A stretch of DNA of 64,000 nt from NCBI RefSeq assembly GCF_902499335.1, contig NZ_CABVQK010000018.1:1-64000 (forward strand), written 5' to 3'. This DNA comes from Burkholderia lata (lineage in GTDB: Bacteria; Pseudomonadota; Gammaproteobacteria; Burkholderiales; Burkholderiaceae). Numbering within the stretch: the first letter of the stretch is position 1; every line of letters starts with the position of its first letter. The translations under genes were made by a program, and so were the position numbers. The notes under the pieces are model-generated. The model made no database searches and was not told the DNA's origin. It saw only the letters and a program-made list of their open reading frames with translations. This document shows, piece after piece, positions 1 through 11,920 of the stretch.

Positions 1-33
1 ATTCCCGTGTGAAAGTAGGTAATCGTCAGGCTC
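1..33 (+). rRNA. rrf: 5S ribosomal RNA, 3' end only
   Basis: The window opens inside the last ~33 nt of a 5S rRNA: the conserved 3' block with GUAGG and the closing UCAGGCU strand of helix I is visible. The 5' part and the rest of the rrn operon lie before the window. A strong terminator follows directly, as expected for the end of an rrn operon. Confidence 0.85.
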
Positions 34-45
34 CCTAAGCCAAGA

Positions 46-72
46 ACCCCCGCCCGAAAGGCGGGGGTTTTT
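46..72 (+). terminator. rrn operon terminator
   Basis: A perfect 9-bp GC-rich stem (46-54 with 60-68) closes a CGAAA loop and runs into a T5 tract at 68-72. It lies 13 nt after the 5S rRNA, so it ends the rRNA operon transcript. Confidence 0.9.
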
Positions 73-766
73 GCATTGGCGCGGCGGAAATGTGCGTGGG
101 ATCGGGGTGGGCGGCCTGGCTGGAACTGGGCGCCGAATGTGCCAATTTAGGCGCTCGCCGTTCTCGAGCGATCCGCAGCTCTGCGCCGCTGATCAACCCG
201 ATCGAGCCGGCCCCGCGCTGACAGCTTGCGCTGACTGGAACCCACATTCAAACATCCATCCCCGCTGCTGACGACAATGACGGCCAGGTGGAGTAGCGAC
301 TCCATCAATACCTGACTACCTCTCGACGCAGATTTGAGCGTCGAGGTACGTGGGCCCGGTGTGGCATCGTCGGCCACCCGATTGCCGGCTATCGGGCACC
401 GTTCGTTGGCGTATTGAGCTCATCTCCGGTCAAAAATCACCATTGCAATTCCGCGCCTATCGGGCATGTTTCACCGCTTCCGTCATCACGTGAGCCGTCA
501 GCATGATCTGGCAACAGGTCGCGTCTATCGGATGTTTTGGCGTGTTCTTGCCTCGAGGGGTGGACGACCGTTGTCCATCGATCGTGCCAAGTGGGATATC
601 ACCCGGGATGGCATCGTGTAGTCATCCCGAGATTTATGAATCTCAATTCGTCGCATCTTCGCTCAAGTCAACCTGCGCGAGGAGGCGGGCGTGTGGAACC
701 CGCCGGATGGAGAGGATCGGTGCGTAGCGCGAACCGGGTGCCTGCGAGTCCATGAACCGGATAGCC
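73..766. other. Intergenic stretch between rrn terminator and a convergent gene
   Basis: No convincing gene. Two things are visible: the 7-9 nt motif CTATCGG(GCA) recurs at 389, 457 and 524 with ~67-nt spacing, and a small open frame at 466-621 (51 codons, ATG start, no Shine-Dalgarno) has a protein-like Arg/Trp composition that I do not recognise. The stretch may hold remnants of a decayed gene. No tRNA, repeat array or terminator for the minus-strand gene ending at 767 was seen. Confidence 0.5.
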
Positions 767-1720
767 TCAGAAATCCGCGCTGTTCCTTTTGACGAGCACG
801 GGCTGTCCGTCGCGCAACACATAGATTTCTTCAATGAGTGAATAGGCGGTGCCGCCAAAGCAGTCTCGCCCTTCGCCCATTAACGCAAAGCGCGTGCCAC
901 CGGCGTTGACGCCGGTCGATCGCACCGCGCATGCGGTACTCGGATCGCCGAGTGCGGAGCCGTCGCCAGGCGGAAACCGGCGCGTCGTGTTCCGCCCGTG
1001 ATCTCGGGTTAGCACGACCAACGCAGGGCAACGACCGGTAGACACCGAAGGCTGGCTGTCGCACGCCAGATTTCCGGCGTCTTCGAGTGGGTGCGCTGCG
1101 GAGAACGCGCCGGCGTCGAATCCTACGCAGGTATTGGTGCCCAGCTGCACGAGGTGGGCATCGTACGGGCATACGGGATGTCGCGTGTATGCCGCGGATT
1201 CGCTGCGATAGGCCGACCAGATGCTGACGTTGGTCGGCTTGCACGACGGCGAGGTGCAGTGGGCGGCGCACTGCAGAATATTTGCCGAGATTGCTTCGAC
1301 AAGCCTGCGCGGCAGCCCGGGGCGGGGCCGCATGTCGTCGCCAAGTAGTGGTTGCAATACGTCGATGCAGGCTGGGCTGCCGGATTCATTTGGCGATGTG
1401 TCATCGCCGGCGCTAGCGCCGACGAGGTACATGGAAGCATCGCTGAGCAGCCACGCATAGGCGATCGCATCCTGGCTCCACGGGTGCGCCGCGGTCGAAC
1501 CGATATCCGCCGAACCGAGGCACCCCGCATCGAGCGCGGGCTTCAATCGGCTGTATGCGGCGAGCGATGCGGTTGCCGCTGCGCGTCCTGGGGCATGGCT
1601 GTCAGCCAGAGCCTGCTGGCGGACCCTGGCGATTGTGCTCGAGCGACACCGGGTGTCTGCCGGACCGGCGCCATGAGCGGTCAAAGTCATGAAGGCCATC
1701 AACAGGACGAGCAGGCGCAT
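767..1720 (-). CDS. Exported cysteine-rich protein of unknown function
   Basis: I do not recognise this family. The open frame extends upstream to 1879, but the ATG at 1720 is preferred because it begins a typical Sec signal peptide (MRLLVLLMAFMTLTAHGA, cleavage near residue 18); the ribosome binding site is weak. The 317-residue product has 12 cysteines (25, 67, 118, 151, 155, 160, 184, 198, 220, 231, 264, 287), three of them in a C-x3-C-x4-C cluster, pointing to a disulfide-bonded periplasmic or secreted protein. No membrane segment is seen after the signal. It stands alone between the rRNA operon and the tRNA-tuf operon, convergent with the former and divergent from the latter, so context gives no hint of function. 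Confidence 0.6.
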   Translation of the reverse strand: MRLLVLLMAFMTLTAHGAGPADTRCRSSTIARVRQQALADSHAPGRAAATASLAAYSRLKPALDAGCLGSADIGSTAAHPWSQDAIAYAWLLSDASMYLVGASAGDDTSPNESGSPACIDVLQPLLGDDMRPRPGLPRRLVEAISANILQCAAHCTSPSCKPTNVSIWSAYRSESAAYTRHPVCPYDAHLVQLGTNTCVGFDAGAFSAAHPLEDAGNLACDSQPSVSTGRCPALVVLTRDHGRNTTRRFPPGDGSALGDPSTACAVRSTGVNAGGTRFALMGEGRDCFGGTAYSLIEEIYVLRDGQPVLVKRNSADF

Positions 1721-1994
1721 GAGGATCCGAACCAGAGGCGGGTAGGTAGCCCGGGATGGTATCGTGCCTGTCGCTGAAGTCGACAAAGGTCGGGCCGCAT
1801 CCACGATTTCCCGTCGGAAGCGTCGGTCGAAGATCGGATGCAGTTGCCGGAGCGCGCGCGAAAGCCTTGTCACGGACATCGCCTGCGAATCGGTCCCGAT
1901 ACCCGTGATGCTGAAAATGGCGCCTTGCGAGATATCGGAAACAGACGAATGAACCCGCCCGGCACGAAATTTGCGGAAATTTTCGTTTACCCGC

Positions 1995-2023
1995 TTGGCA
2001 GAGTGCTAAAGAGGTCGTATGAT
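1995..2023 (+). promoter_or_regulatory. Sigma70-type promoter, distal, of the tRNA-tuf unit
   Basis: TTGGCA (1995-2000), a 17-nt spacer and TATGAT (2018-2023). No terminator is visible before the tRNA-Tyr gene, so this is probably the distal of two tandem promoters for the tRNA-tuf transcript; a short separate transcript cannot be excluded. Confidence 0.55.
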
Positions 2024-2190
2024 GGCGGTCTTTCGTTTTCAGCGTAGATGCAGATCGACGTTGAGGGCGGAGTCTGACGAAGATGTGGCACTGATCGGTA
2101 GCACCCATGCTTGCCTTAGCCGGGCAAGGGCGGGAGATCGGTGGTCAAGACAGCGTCGGGAAGAGAGTGAAAATAATCTTCCGGATGTGC

Positions 2191-2219
2191 TTGACAGGAG
2201 TGCGATGCACCCCCATAAT
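2191..2219 (+). promoter_or_regulatory. Sigma70 promoter of tRNA-Tyr/Gly/Thr-tuf operon
   Basis: Consensus -35 TTGACA (2191-2196), a 17-nt spacer and CATAAT (2214-2219). The predicted start lies ~7 nt before the mature 5' end of tRNA-Tyr at 2234, an arrangement typical of strong stable-RNA promoters. Confidence 0.8.
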
Positions 2220-2233
2220 CGTCAGTTCTCTAC

Positions 2234-2319
2234 GGAGGGGTGCCCGAGTGGCTAAAGGGGGCAGACTGTAAATCTGTTGGCTTACGCCTACGTTGGTTCG
2301 AATCCAACCTCCTCCACCA
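2234..2319 (+). tRNA. tRNA-Tyr: tRNA-Tyr (anticodon GTA)
   Basis: An 86-nt class II tRNA with a long variable arm. The 7-bp acceptor pairs GGAGGGG with CTCCTCC, GTA lies at 2268-2270, the T arm has a GTTGG/CCAAC stem, and CCA (2317-2319) is encoded. First member of a tRNA-Tyr/Gly/Thr-tuf transcript. Confidence 0.95.
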
Positions 2320-2363
2320 AGATTATCAGCGCAGTGAGCGGTAAGGAATCGTTTGTGGCCCGT

Positions 2364-2437
2364 GCGGGTGTAGCTCAATGGTAGAGCAGAAGCCTTCCAA
2401 GCTTACGACGAGGGTTCGATTCCCTTCACCCGCTCCA
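2364..2437 (+). tRNA. tRNA-Gly: tRNA-Gly (anticodon TCC)
   Basis: 74 nt. The acceptor GCGGGTG pairs with CACCCGC, the anticodon TCC is at 2396-2398, the discriminator is T and CCA is encoded (2435-2437). It reads GGA/GGG codons. Confidence 0.95.
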
Positions 2438-2461
2438 GACCGCGAAGTTGAAGCGTAAAGC

Positions 2462-2536
<75 letters not shown>

Positions 2537-2602
2537 GCAGTACAAAGTCAGTGTCTTGTTTGCGCGCGGCGCAACCTGTGAAATTCCTTTTGGGAGTCGA
2601 AA

Positions 2603-3793
2603 ATGGCCAAGGGTAAATTCGAGCGGACCAAGCCGCACGTGAACGTTGGTACGATTGGTCACGTTGACCACGGCAAGACGACGCTGACGGCAGCGATCAC
2701 GACGGTTCTGACGAAGAAGTTCGGCGGCGAAGCGAAGGCATACGACCAGATCGACGCGGCACCGGAAGAAAAGGCGCGCGGCATCACGATCAACACGGCA
2801 CACGTCGAGTACGAAACGGCTAACCGCCACTACGCACACGTCGACTGCCCGGGCCACGCTGACTATGTGAAGAACATGATCACGGGCGCAGCGCAGATGG
2901 ACGGCGCGATCCTGGTTTGCTCGGCAGCAGACGGCCCGATGCCGCAAACGCGTGAGCACATCCTGCTGGCGCGTCAGGTTGGCGTTCCGTACATCATCGT
3001 GTTCCTGAACAAGTGCGACATGGTGGACGACGCAGAACTGCTCGAGCTGGTCGAGATGGAAGTTCGCGAACTCCTGTCGAAGTACGACTTCCCGGGCGAC
3101 GACACGCCGATCGTGAAGGGTTCGGCAAAGCTGGCGCTGGAAGGCGACACGGGCGAGCTGGGCGAAGTGGCGATCATGAGCCTGGCCGACGCGCTGGACA
3201 CGTACATCCCGACGCCGGAGCGTGCAGTTGACGGCGCGTTCCTGATGCCGGTGGAAGACGTGTTCTCGATCTCGGGCCGTGGTACGGTTGTGACGGGTCG
3301 CGTTGAGCGCGGCATCGTGAAGGTCGGCGAAGAAATCGAAATCGTCGGTATCAAGCCGACGGTGAAGACGACCTGCACGGGCGTTGAAATGTTCCGCAAG
3401 CTGCTGGACCAAGGTCAAGCAGGCGACAACGTTGGTATCCTGCTGCGCGGCACGAAGCGTGAAGACGTGGAGCGTGGCCAGGTTCTGGCGAAGCCGGGTT
3501 CGATCACGCCGCACACGCACTTCACGGCTGAAGTGTACGTGCTGAGCAAGGACGAAGGCGGCCGTCACACGCCGTTCTTCAACAACTACCGTCCGCAGTT
3601 CTACTTCCGTACGACGGACGTGACGGGCTCGATCGAGCTGCCGAAGGACAAGGAAATGGTGATGCCGGGCGACAACGTGTCGATCACGGTGAAGCTGATC
3701 GCTCCGATCGCGATGGAAGAAGGTCTGCGCTTCGCAATCCGCGAAGGCGGCCGTACCGTCGGCGCCGGCGTCGTCGCCAAGATCATCGAGTAA
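2603..3793 (+). CDS. tuf: Elongation factor Tu (first copy)
   Basis: GTPase that delivers aminoacyl-tRNA to the ribosome. 396 residues, full length. It shows the P-loop GHVDHGKT (19-26), the effector threonine in GITINTAHVEY, DCPGH (81-85), NKCD (136-139) and the domain 2 block GRGTVVTGRVE (225-235), all canonical. ATG start with a GGGAGT ribosome binding site. Cotranscribed with the three upstream tRNAs and followed by tRNA-Trp and secE-nusG, the usual betaproteobacterial order. The nucleotide sequence matches the second copy at 21769 apart from codons 2-3 and six clustered substitutions; this copy carries the consensus residues at all of them. Confidence 0.98.
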   Translation: MAKGKFERTKPHVNVGTIGHVDHGKTTLTAAITTVLTKKFGGEAKAYDQIDAAPEEKARGITINTAHVEYETANRHYAHVDCPGHADYVKNMITGAAQMDGAILVCSAADGPMPQTREHILLARQVGVPYIIVFLNKCDMVDDAELLELVEMEVRELLSKYDFPGDDTPIVKGSAKLALEGDTGELGEVAIMSLADALDTYIPTPERAVDGAFLMPVEDVFSISGRGTVVTGRVERGIVKVGEEIEIVGIKPTVKTTCTGVEMFRKLLDQGQAGDNVGILLRGTKREDVERGQVLAKPGSITPHTHFTAEVYVLSKDEGGRHTPFFNNYRPQFYFRTTDVTGSIELPKDKEMVMPGDNVSITVKLIAPIAMEEGLRFAIREGGRTVGAGVVAKIIE

Positions 3794-3852
3794 GCCAGTT
3801 ATTCGTTGATCGACAGTTTTGGGGCTGGTGACAGCCAGCCCCAACATGGTTT

Positions 3853-3928
3853 AGGGGTATAGCTCAACTGGCAGAGCGTCGGTCTCCAAAACCGAAGGTT
3901 GGGGGTTCGATTCCCTCTGCCCCTGCCA
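3853..3928 (+). tRNA. tRNA-Trp: tRNA-Trp (anticodon CCA)
   Basis: 76 nt. The acceptor AGGGGTA pairs with TGCCCCT, the anticodon CCA is at 3886-3888, the discriminator is G and CCA is encoded (3926-3928). Located between tuf and secE. Confidence 0.95.
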
Positions 3929-3971
3929 AAAAATAGCCACGTGTCCTACGTGGCATTTGTTTTAAGGTGTT

Positions 3972-4352
3972 ATGGCGAATCCATCCGTCGAAACTGTAAA
4001 TACCTCCGGCGATAAGCTGATGCTGGCCCTGGGCGTATTGCTGGTCTTGGCCGGATTCGTGGGCTTCTTCTGGCTGGCCAATCAGCAGTGGTATGTCCGC
4101 GGTGCCGCGTTGGCGGTAGGTATCATCGCCGGCGTGGCCGTCGGGCTGATGTCCGCACCTGGCAAGAGCCTCATCGCGTTTGCCAAGGATTCGTACAAGG
4201 AAGTCCGGAAGGTCGTTTGGCCCACCCGCAAGGAAGCAACGCAAACCACACTCGTCGTGTTCGGTTTCGTGCTCGTGATGGCGATTTTCCTCTGGTTGAG
4301 TGACAAATCGATCGAATGGGTGATTTTCTCGGCGATTCTGGGTTGGAAATGA
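3972..4352 (+). CDS. secE: Preprotein translocase subunit SecE
   Basis: Essential small subunit of the SecYEG inner-membrane translocon; it clamps SecY. 126 residues of the three-helix proteobacterial type: two N-terminal membrane segments (about 20-40 and 45-65), then the conserved amphipathic block ending in KEVRKVVWPTRKEA and the C-terminal membrane segment (about 95-120). It starts 43 nt after tRNA-Trp and ends 1 nt before nusG, so the two are translationally close. SecY is encoded in this window at 32916. Confidence 0.95.
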   Translation: MANPSVETVNTSGDKLMLALGVLLVLAGFVGFFWLANQQWYVRGAALAVGIIAGVAVGLMSAPGKSLIAFAKDSYKEVRKVVWPTRKEATQTTLVVFGFVLVMAIFLWLSDKSIEWVIFSAILGWK

Positions 4353-4353
4353 T

Positions 4354-4911
4354 ATGAGCGATACTCCGGCATCCCCGAGCGGAAAGCGTTGGTACGTCGT
4401 GCACGCCTACTCCGGTATGGAGAAGAGCGTGCAGCGCGCGCTTCAAGAGCGCATCGAACGTGCTGGCATGCAGGATAAATTCGGTCAGATCCTGGTTCCG
4501 ACCGAGGAAGTGGTCGAAGTCAAAGGCGGCCACAAGGCTGTGACCGAGCGTCGTTTCTTCCCCGGCTACGTGCTGGTGGAAATGGAAATGACGGACGAAA
4601 CGTGGCACCTCGTGAAGAACACCGCGAAGGTCACCGGTTTCGTTGGCGGTGCGCGTAACCGCCCAACCCCGATTTCCCCGAAGGAAGTCGAGAAGATCAT
4701 GTCGCAGATGCAGGAAGGCGTGGAAAAGCCGCGCCCGAAGACCCTGTTCGAAGTCGGCGAGATGGTGCGCGTCAAGGAAGGCCCGTTCACGGACTTCAAT
4801 GGCACCGTCGAAGAAGTCAACTACGAAAAATCGCGCGTGCGTGTGTCGGTCACCATCTTTGGCCGATCCACACCGGTCGAACTCGAGTTCGGCCAGGTCG
4901 AAAAAGTTTGA
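4354..4911 (+). CDS. nusG: Transcription termination/antitermination factor NusG
   Basis: Binds the RNA polymerase clamp, suppresses pausing, and links polymerase to Rho or to S10 on the lead ribosome. 185 residues: an N-terminal NGN domain (starting KRWYVVHAYSGME, with FFPGYVLVEM) and a C-terminal KOW domain (GEMVRVKEGPFTDFNG). Start ATG lies 1 nt after the secE stop. The partners RpoB, RpoC and S10 are all encoded downstream in this window. Confidence 0.97.
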   Translation: MSDTPASPSGKRWYVVHAYSGMEKSVQRALQERIERAGMQDKFGQILVPTEEVVEVKGGHKAVTERRFFPGYVLVEMEMTDETWHLVKNTAKVTGFVGGARNRPTPISPKEVEKIMSQMQEGVEKPRPKTLFEVGEMVRVKEGPFTDFNGTVEEVNYEKSRVRVSVTIFGRSTPVELEFGQVEKV

Positions 4912-4920
4912 TCCCGATTC

Positions 4921-4944
4921 GGTGGGCAGCCTCGGCTGCCCACC
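4921..4944 (+). promoter_or_regulatory. Perfect hairpin between nusG and rplK
   Basis: A 10-bp perfect stem (4921-4930 with 4935-4944) with a CTCG loop, 10 nt after nusG. No U-tract follows, so it is a weak terminator at best; it may be an mRNA-processing or pausing structure, or part of the L1-regulated rplK leader (the rest of the 142-nt spacer). Confidence 0.5.
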
Positions 4945-5053
4945 TTCGCGCTTACGGCCCGCGTCATGGCCGTTGAGGAGCGTCAGTAGCCAGCGGCGAA
5001 AGCGCGTTACTACTCACCGAACGCCTCCCCTGGCGTTCCAATGAGGTTCACAA

Positions 5054-5485
5054 ATGGCAAAGAAGATTATCGGCTTTATCAAGCTGCAGATCCCTGCAGG
5101 TAAAGCCAACCCGTCGCCGCCGGTCGGTCCGGCACTGGGCCAGCGCGGCCTGAACATCATGGAGTTCTGCAAGGCGTTCAACGCGCAGACTCAAGGCATG
5201 GAGCCGGGTCTGCCGGTGCCGGTGGTCATCACGGCATTCGCTGACAAGAGCTTCACGTTCGTGATGAAGACGCCGCCGGCGACCGTCCTGATCAAGAAGG
5301 CGGCGAAGGTGGACAAGGGCTCGAGCAAGCCGCACACCGACAAGGTCGGTTCGATCACGCGCGCTCAAGCTGAAGAAATCGCGAAGACCAAGATGCCGGA
5401 CCTTACGGCAGCTGATCTGGACGCAGCCGTTCGCACCATCGCTGGTAGCGCACGCTCGATGGGCATCACTGTGGAGGGCGTGTAA
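5054..5485 (+). CDS. rplK: 50S ribosomal protein L11
   Basis: Binds 23S rRNA in the GTPase-associated centre and is needed for stringent response signalling by RelA. 143 residues; the N-terminal domain has the proline-rich linker (PSPPVGPALGQRGLNI) and the C-terminal RNA-binding domain has the GSARSMG motif. Ends directly at the rplA start (no spacer). Confidence 0.97.
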   Translation: MAKKIIGFIKLQIPAGKANPSPPVGPALGQRGLNIMEFCKAFNAQTQGMEPGLPVPVVITAFADKSFTFVMKTPPATVLIKKAAKVDKGSSKPHTDKVGSITRAQAEEIAKTKMPDLTAADLDAAVRTIAGSARSMGITVEGV

Positions 5486-6184
5486 ATGGCTAAGATCTCC
5501 AAGCGCCGTCAGGCATTTGCCGCCAAGGTTGATCGTCAGAAGCTGTACGCGATCGAAGACGCACTGAGCCTCGTGAAGGAATGCGCGAGCGCGAAGTTCG
5601 ACGAGTCGATCGACGTTGCAGTCCAGCTCGGCATCGATGCGAAGAAGTCGGACCAGGTCGTTCGTGGTTCGGTCGTTCTGCCAGCAGGTACGGGCAAGTC
5701 GGTTCGCGTTGCCGTGTTCGCGCAAGGCGAGAAGGCTGAGCAAGCTCGTGCAGCAGGCGCGGAAATCGTCGGTATGGAAGACCTGGCAGAGCAGATCAAG
5801 GCTGGCCAGATGGACTTCGACATCGTGATCGCTTCGCCGGACACGATGCGTATCGTCGGTACGCTCGGCCAGATCCTCGGCCCGCGCGGCCTGATGCCGA
5901 ACCCGAAGGTCGGTACGGTCACGCCGGACGTCGCAACCGCCGTCAAGAACGCGAAGGCTGGTCAGGTGCAATTCCGTGTCGACAAGGCCGGTATCATCCA
6001 CGCGACCATCGGCCGTGCATCGTTCGAGTCGACCGCACTGCGTTCGAACCTGTCGGCGCTGGTCGAAGCGCTGCAGAAGGCAAAGCCGGCAACGAGCAAG
6101 GGCATCTACCTGCGCAAGATCGCACTGTCGAGCACGATGGGCGTCGGCGTGCGTGTTGACCAGGCTACGCTGGCAGCACAGTAA
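5486..6184 (+). CDS. rplA: 50S ribosomal protein L1
   Basis: Forms the mobile L1 stalk at the ribosomal E site and in many bacteria represses the rplKA mRNA. 232 residues, normal length, with the family signature IASPDTMRIVG...LGPRGLMPNPK. ATG start immediately after the rplK stop, consistent with coupled translation. Confidence 0.97.
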   Translation: MAKISKRRQAFAAKVDRQKLYAIEDALSLVKECASAKFDESIDVAVQLGIDAKKSDQVVRGSVVLPAGTGKSVRVAVFAQGEKAEQARAAGAEIVGMEDLAEQIKAGQMDFDIVIASPDTMRIVGTLGQILGPRGLMPNPKVGTVTPDVATAVKNAKAGQVQFRVDKAGIIHATIGRASFESTALRSNLSALVEALQKAKPATSKGIYLRKIALSSTMGVGVRVDQATLAAQ

Positions 6185-6195
6185 GCAAGTATTCG

Positions 6196-6219
6196 GGCCG
6201 CTTCGTTCGCGAAGCGGCC
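6196..6219 (+). promoter_or_regulatory. UUCG-capped hairpin after rplA
   Basis: Perfect 10-bp stem (6196-6205 with 6210-6219) closed by a TTCG tetraloop, one of the most stable RNA loops. No U-tract follows. It separates rplKA from rplJL, most likely as a partial terminator or 3'-end stabiliser. Confidence 0.55.
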
Positions 6220-6479
6220 TACATGGGCTTTGGGCGGTTGTTCGTGCAACAGGGCGGGCAACCGGTTATCAAAGACCGTTGGTGGGGCGCAGCAGTCAGG
6301 TGATCCCTTAATTCAAGCCAACGCAGATGGCGAACCCGAAAAAGTTTTGCAGTGGTGAAGCCGCAGGCCGTGAAGCGATTCCCGGCGTGAGGTGGAAATA
6401 CTCCTAACGAGGTCGGACGCCGTTGTTGAACGAGGTACGCGAGGTTTCGTGCCGAACGTATCGTTTCTGGAGGCTAACC
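6220..6479 (+). promoter_or_regulatory. Probable rplJ leader
   Basis: About 260 nt of non-coding sequence before the GTG of rplJ. By position it corresponds to the L10 leader that binds the L10-L7/L12 complex for translational autoregulation. I cannot confirm the kink-turn from inspection, and I see no convincing -35/-10 pair. Confidence 0.4.
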
Positions 6480-6977
6480 GTGCCGCTTAATAGAGAAGAC
6501 AAGCAAGCCGTCGTCGCTGAGGTTTCCGCGCAAGTCGCGAAGGCCCAGACCGTTGTGCTGGCTGAGTATCGTGGAATTGCGGTTGGCGATCTGACCAAGC
6601 TGCGCGCGAAAGCGCGTGAGCAACAGGTTTACCTGCGCGTGTTGAAGAACACGCTGGCGCGTCGCGCTGTTGAAGGTACGCCGTTTGCTCCGCTGGCAGA
6701 GCAGATGACTGGCCCGTTGATCTACGGCATCTCGGAAGATGCAATTGCTGCTGCTAAGGTCGTCAACGACTTCAGCAAGAGCAATGACAAGTTGGTCATC
6801 AAGGCTGGTTCGTTCGATGGCAAGGTGATGGACAAGGCTGGCGTGCAAGCGCTGGCAAGCATCCCGAGCCGCGAAGAACTGCTCTCGAAGCTGCTGTTCG
6901 TTATGCAATCGCCTGTTTCGAGCTTCGCGCGCGCTCTGGCCGCGCTGGCCGAGAAGAAGCAAGCGGAAGCTGCGTAA
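6480..6977 (+). CDS. rplJ: 50S ribosomal protein L10
   Basis: Base of the L7/L12 stalk; anchors L12 dimers and binds 23S rRNA next to L11. 165 residues. The open frame extends upstream, but GTG at 6480 is chosen because it gives the family N-terminus (MPLNREDKQAVVAEV) and has a GGAGG ribosome binding site at 6469-6473. The C-terminal helix (SFARALAALAEKKQAEA) that binds L12 is intact. Confidence 0.96.
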   Translation: MPLNREDKQAVVAEVSAQVAKAQTVVLAEYRGIAVGDLTKLRAKAREQQVYLRVLKNTLARRAVEGTPFAPLAEQMTGPLIYGISEDAIAAAKVVNDFSKSNDKLVIKAGSFDGKVMDKAGVQALASIPSREELLSKLLFVMQSPVSSFARALAALAEKKQAEAA

Positions 6978-7040
6978 TCGAGCGTGCATCAGCGTCATTG
7001 ATCGCTGGCTGTATCCGAATTCAATTTAGGAGTATTTCAA

Positions 7041-7415
7041 ATGGCAATCGCAAAAGAAGACATCCTGGCAGCAGTCGAAGGGATGACCGTTCTGGAACTG
7101 AACGAACTGGTCAAGGCGTTCGAAGAGAAGTTTGGCGTGTCGGCAGCTGCAGTGGCAGTCGCTGGCCCGGCAGGCGGCGGCGCTGCTGCTGCTGCTGAAG
7201 AGCAGACCGAATTCACGGTCATGCTGCTCGAAGCAGGCGGCAACAAGGTTGCAGTCATCAAGGCAGTTCGCGAACTGACGGGCCTGGGCCTGAAGGAAGC
7301 GAAGGACCTGGTTGACGGCGCACCGAAGCCCGTCAAGGAAGCAGTGCCGAAGGCTGCTGCTGACGAAGCCAAGAAGAAGCTGGAAGACGCAGGCGCGAAG
7401 GCCGAAATCAAGTAA
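7041..7415 (+). CDS. rplL: 50S ribosomal protein L7/L12
   Basis: Multicopy stalk protein that recruits EF-Tu, EF-G and other translational GTPases. 124 residues: N-terminal dimerisation domain, an Ala/Gly-rich hinge (about residues 36-55) and a C-terminal factor-binding domain (EFTVMLLEAGGNKVAVIKAVRELTGLGLKEAKDLVD). Good AGGAG ribosome binding site. A terminator-like hairpin follows at 7436. Confidence 0.97.
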   Translation: MAIAKEDILAAVEGMTVLELNELVKAFEEKFGVSAAAVAVAGPAGGGAAAAAEEQTEFTVMLLEAGGNKVAVIKAVRELTGLGLKEAKDLVDGAPKPVKEAVPKAAADEAKKKLEDAGAKAEIK

Positions 7416-7435
7416 GTTTCGGCTCGTTGCGCGAA

Positions 7436-7466
7436 GGCTGGCGGTATTTTCACCGCCGGCCTTTTT
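7436..7466 (+). terminator. Terminator/attenuator between rplL and rpoB
   Basis: 10-bp GC-rich stem (7436-7445 with 7452-7461, one G-T pair), a 6-nt loop and T5 at 7462-7466. Its position matches the known partial attenuator that lowers rpoBC transcription relative to the stalk proteins. Confidence 0.8.
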
Positions 7467-7792
7467 GTGCTTTGTGGGGACGTTATTCTGGCACTCATTC
7501 GGGAGCCCGAATAATCGGCCCCAGAAGCCAAAGAAAACCGCCTGATCGTTGTCATTGGTCACGAATGGCGGTTCTCTTTGTCTTCTGAAGCGACTGCAGA
7601 AGGCAAGTTTGGTCGGGTAGCGGGCAACACAGGCATCCGCTGCCGTCAGCCAGCGGTTGGTAGCGGCCAACCACCAAGCTTCTCGGCTCGTTCAAGCCGT
7701 CGAACGGCCATCGGGTCTCAGTCGGTGAACACTCGGGTTTGAAACGTCAAGGTATTCCGCCTCGATAGCACCCGCCGTGATTCGGAGATCGT
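7467..7792 (+). promoter_or_regulatory. rplL-rpoB spacer / rpoB leader
   Basis: 326 nt without a gene. Small inverted repeats are visible (around 7497-7513, and ACCGCC/GGCGGT arms near 7540 and 7570) that could fold in the read-through mRNA. I saw no clear sigma70 promoter, so rpoBC is most simply fed by read-through of the attenuator. Confidence 0.4.
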
Positions 7793-11899
<4,107 letters not shown>

Positions 11900-11920
11900 T
11901 CGGACTACGGAGAGAAAGCA

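Larger units (their letters stand above)
1721..2233. other. Divergent intergenic region upstream of tRNA-tuf operon
   Basis: About 510 nt without a supported gene. Frames on both strands here lack ribosome binding sites and recognisable sequence. The stretch holds two good plus-strand sigma70 promoters (1995-2023 and 2191-2219, listed separately). A nonamer GAGTGCTAA at 2001-2009 equals the right half of a CIRCE element, but the left half is absent. Confidence 0.6.

Noticed and set aside
2001..2009. GAGTGCTAA, resembling the right half of a CIRCE (HrcA) operator
   Set aside because: The left half TTAGCACTC is not present at the required distance, and it lies inside a promoter spacer where a chance match is plausible.
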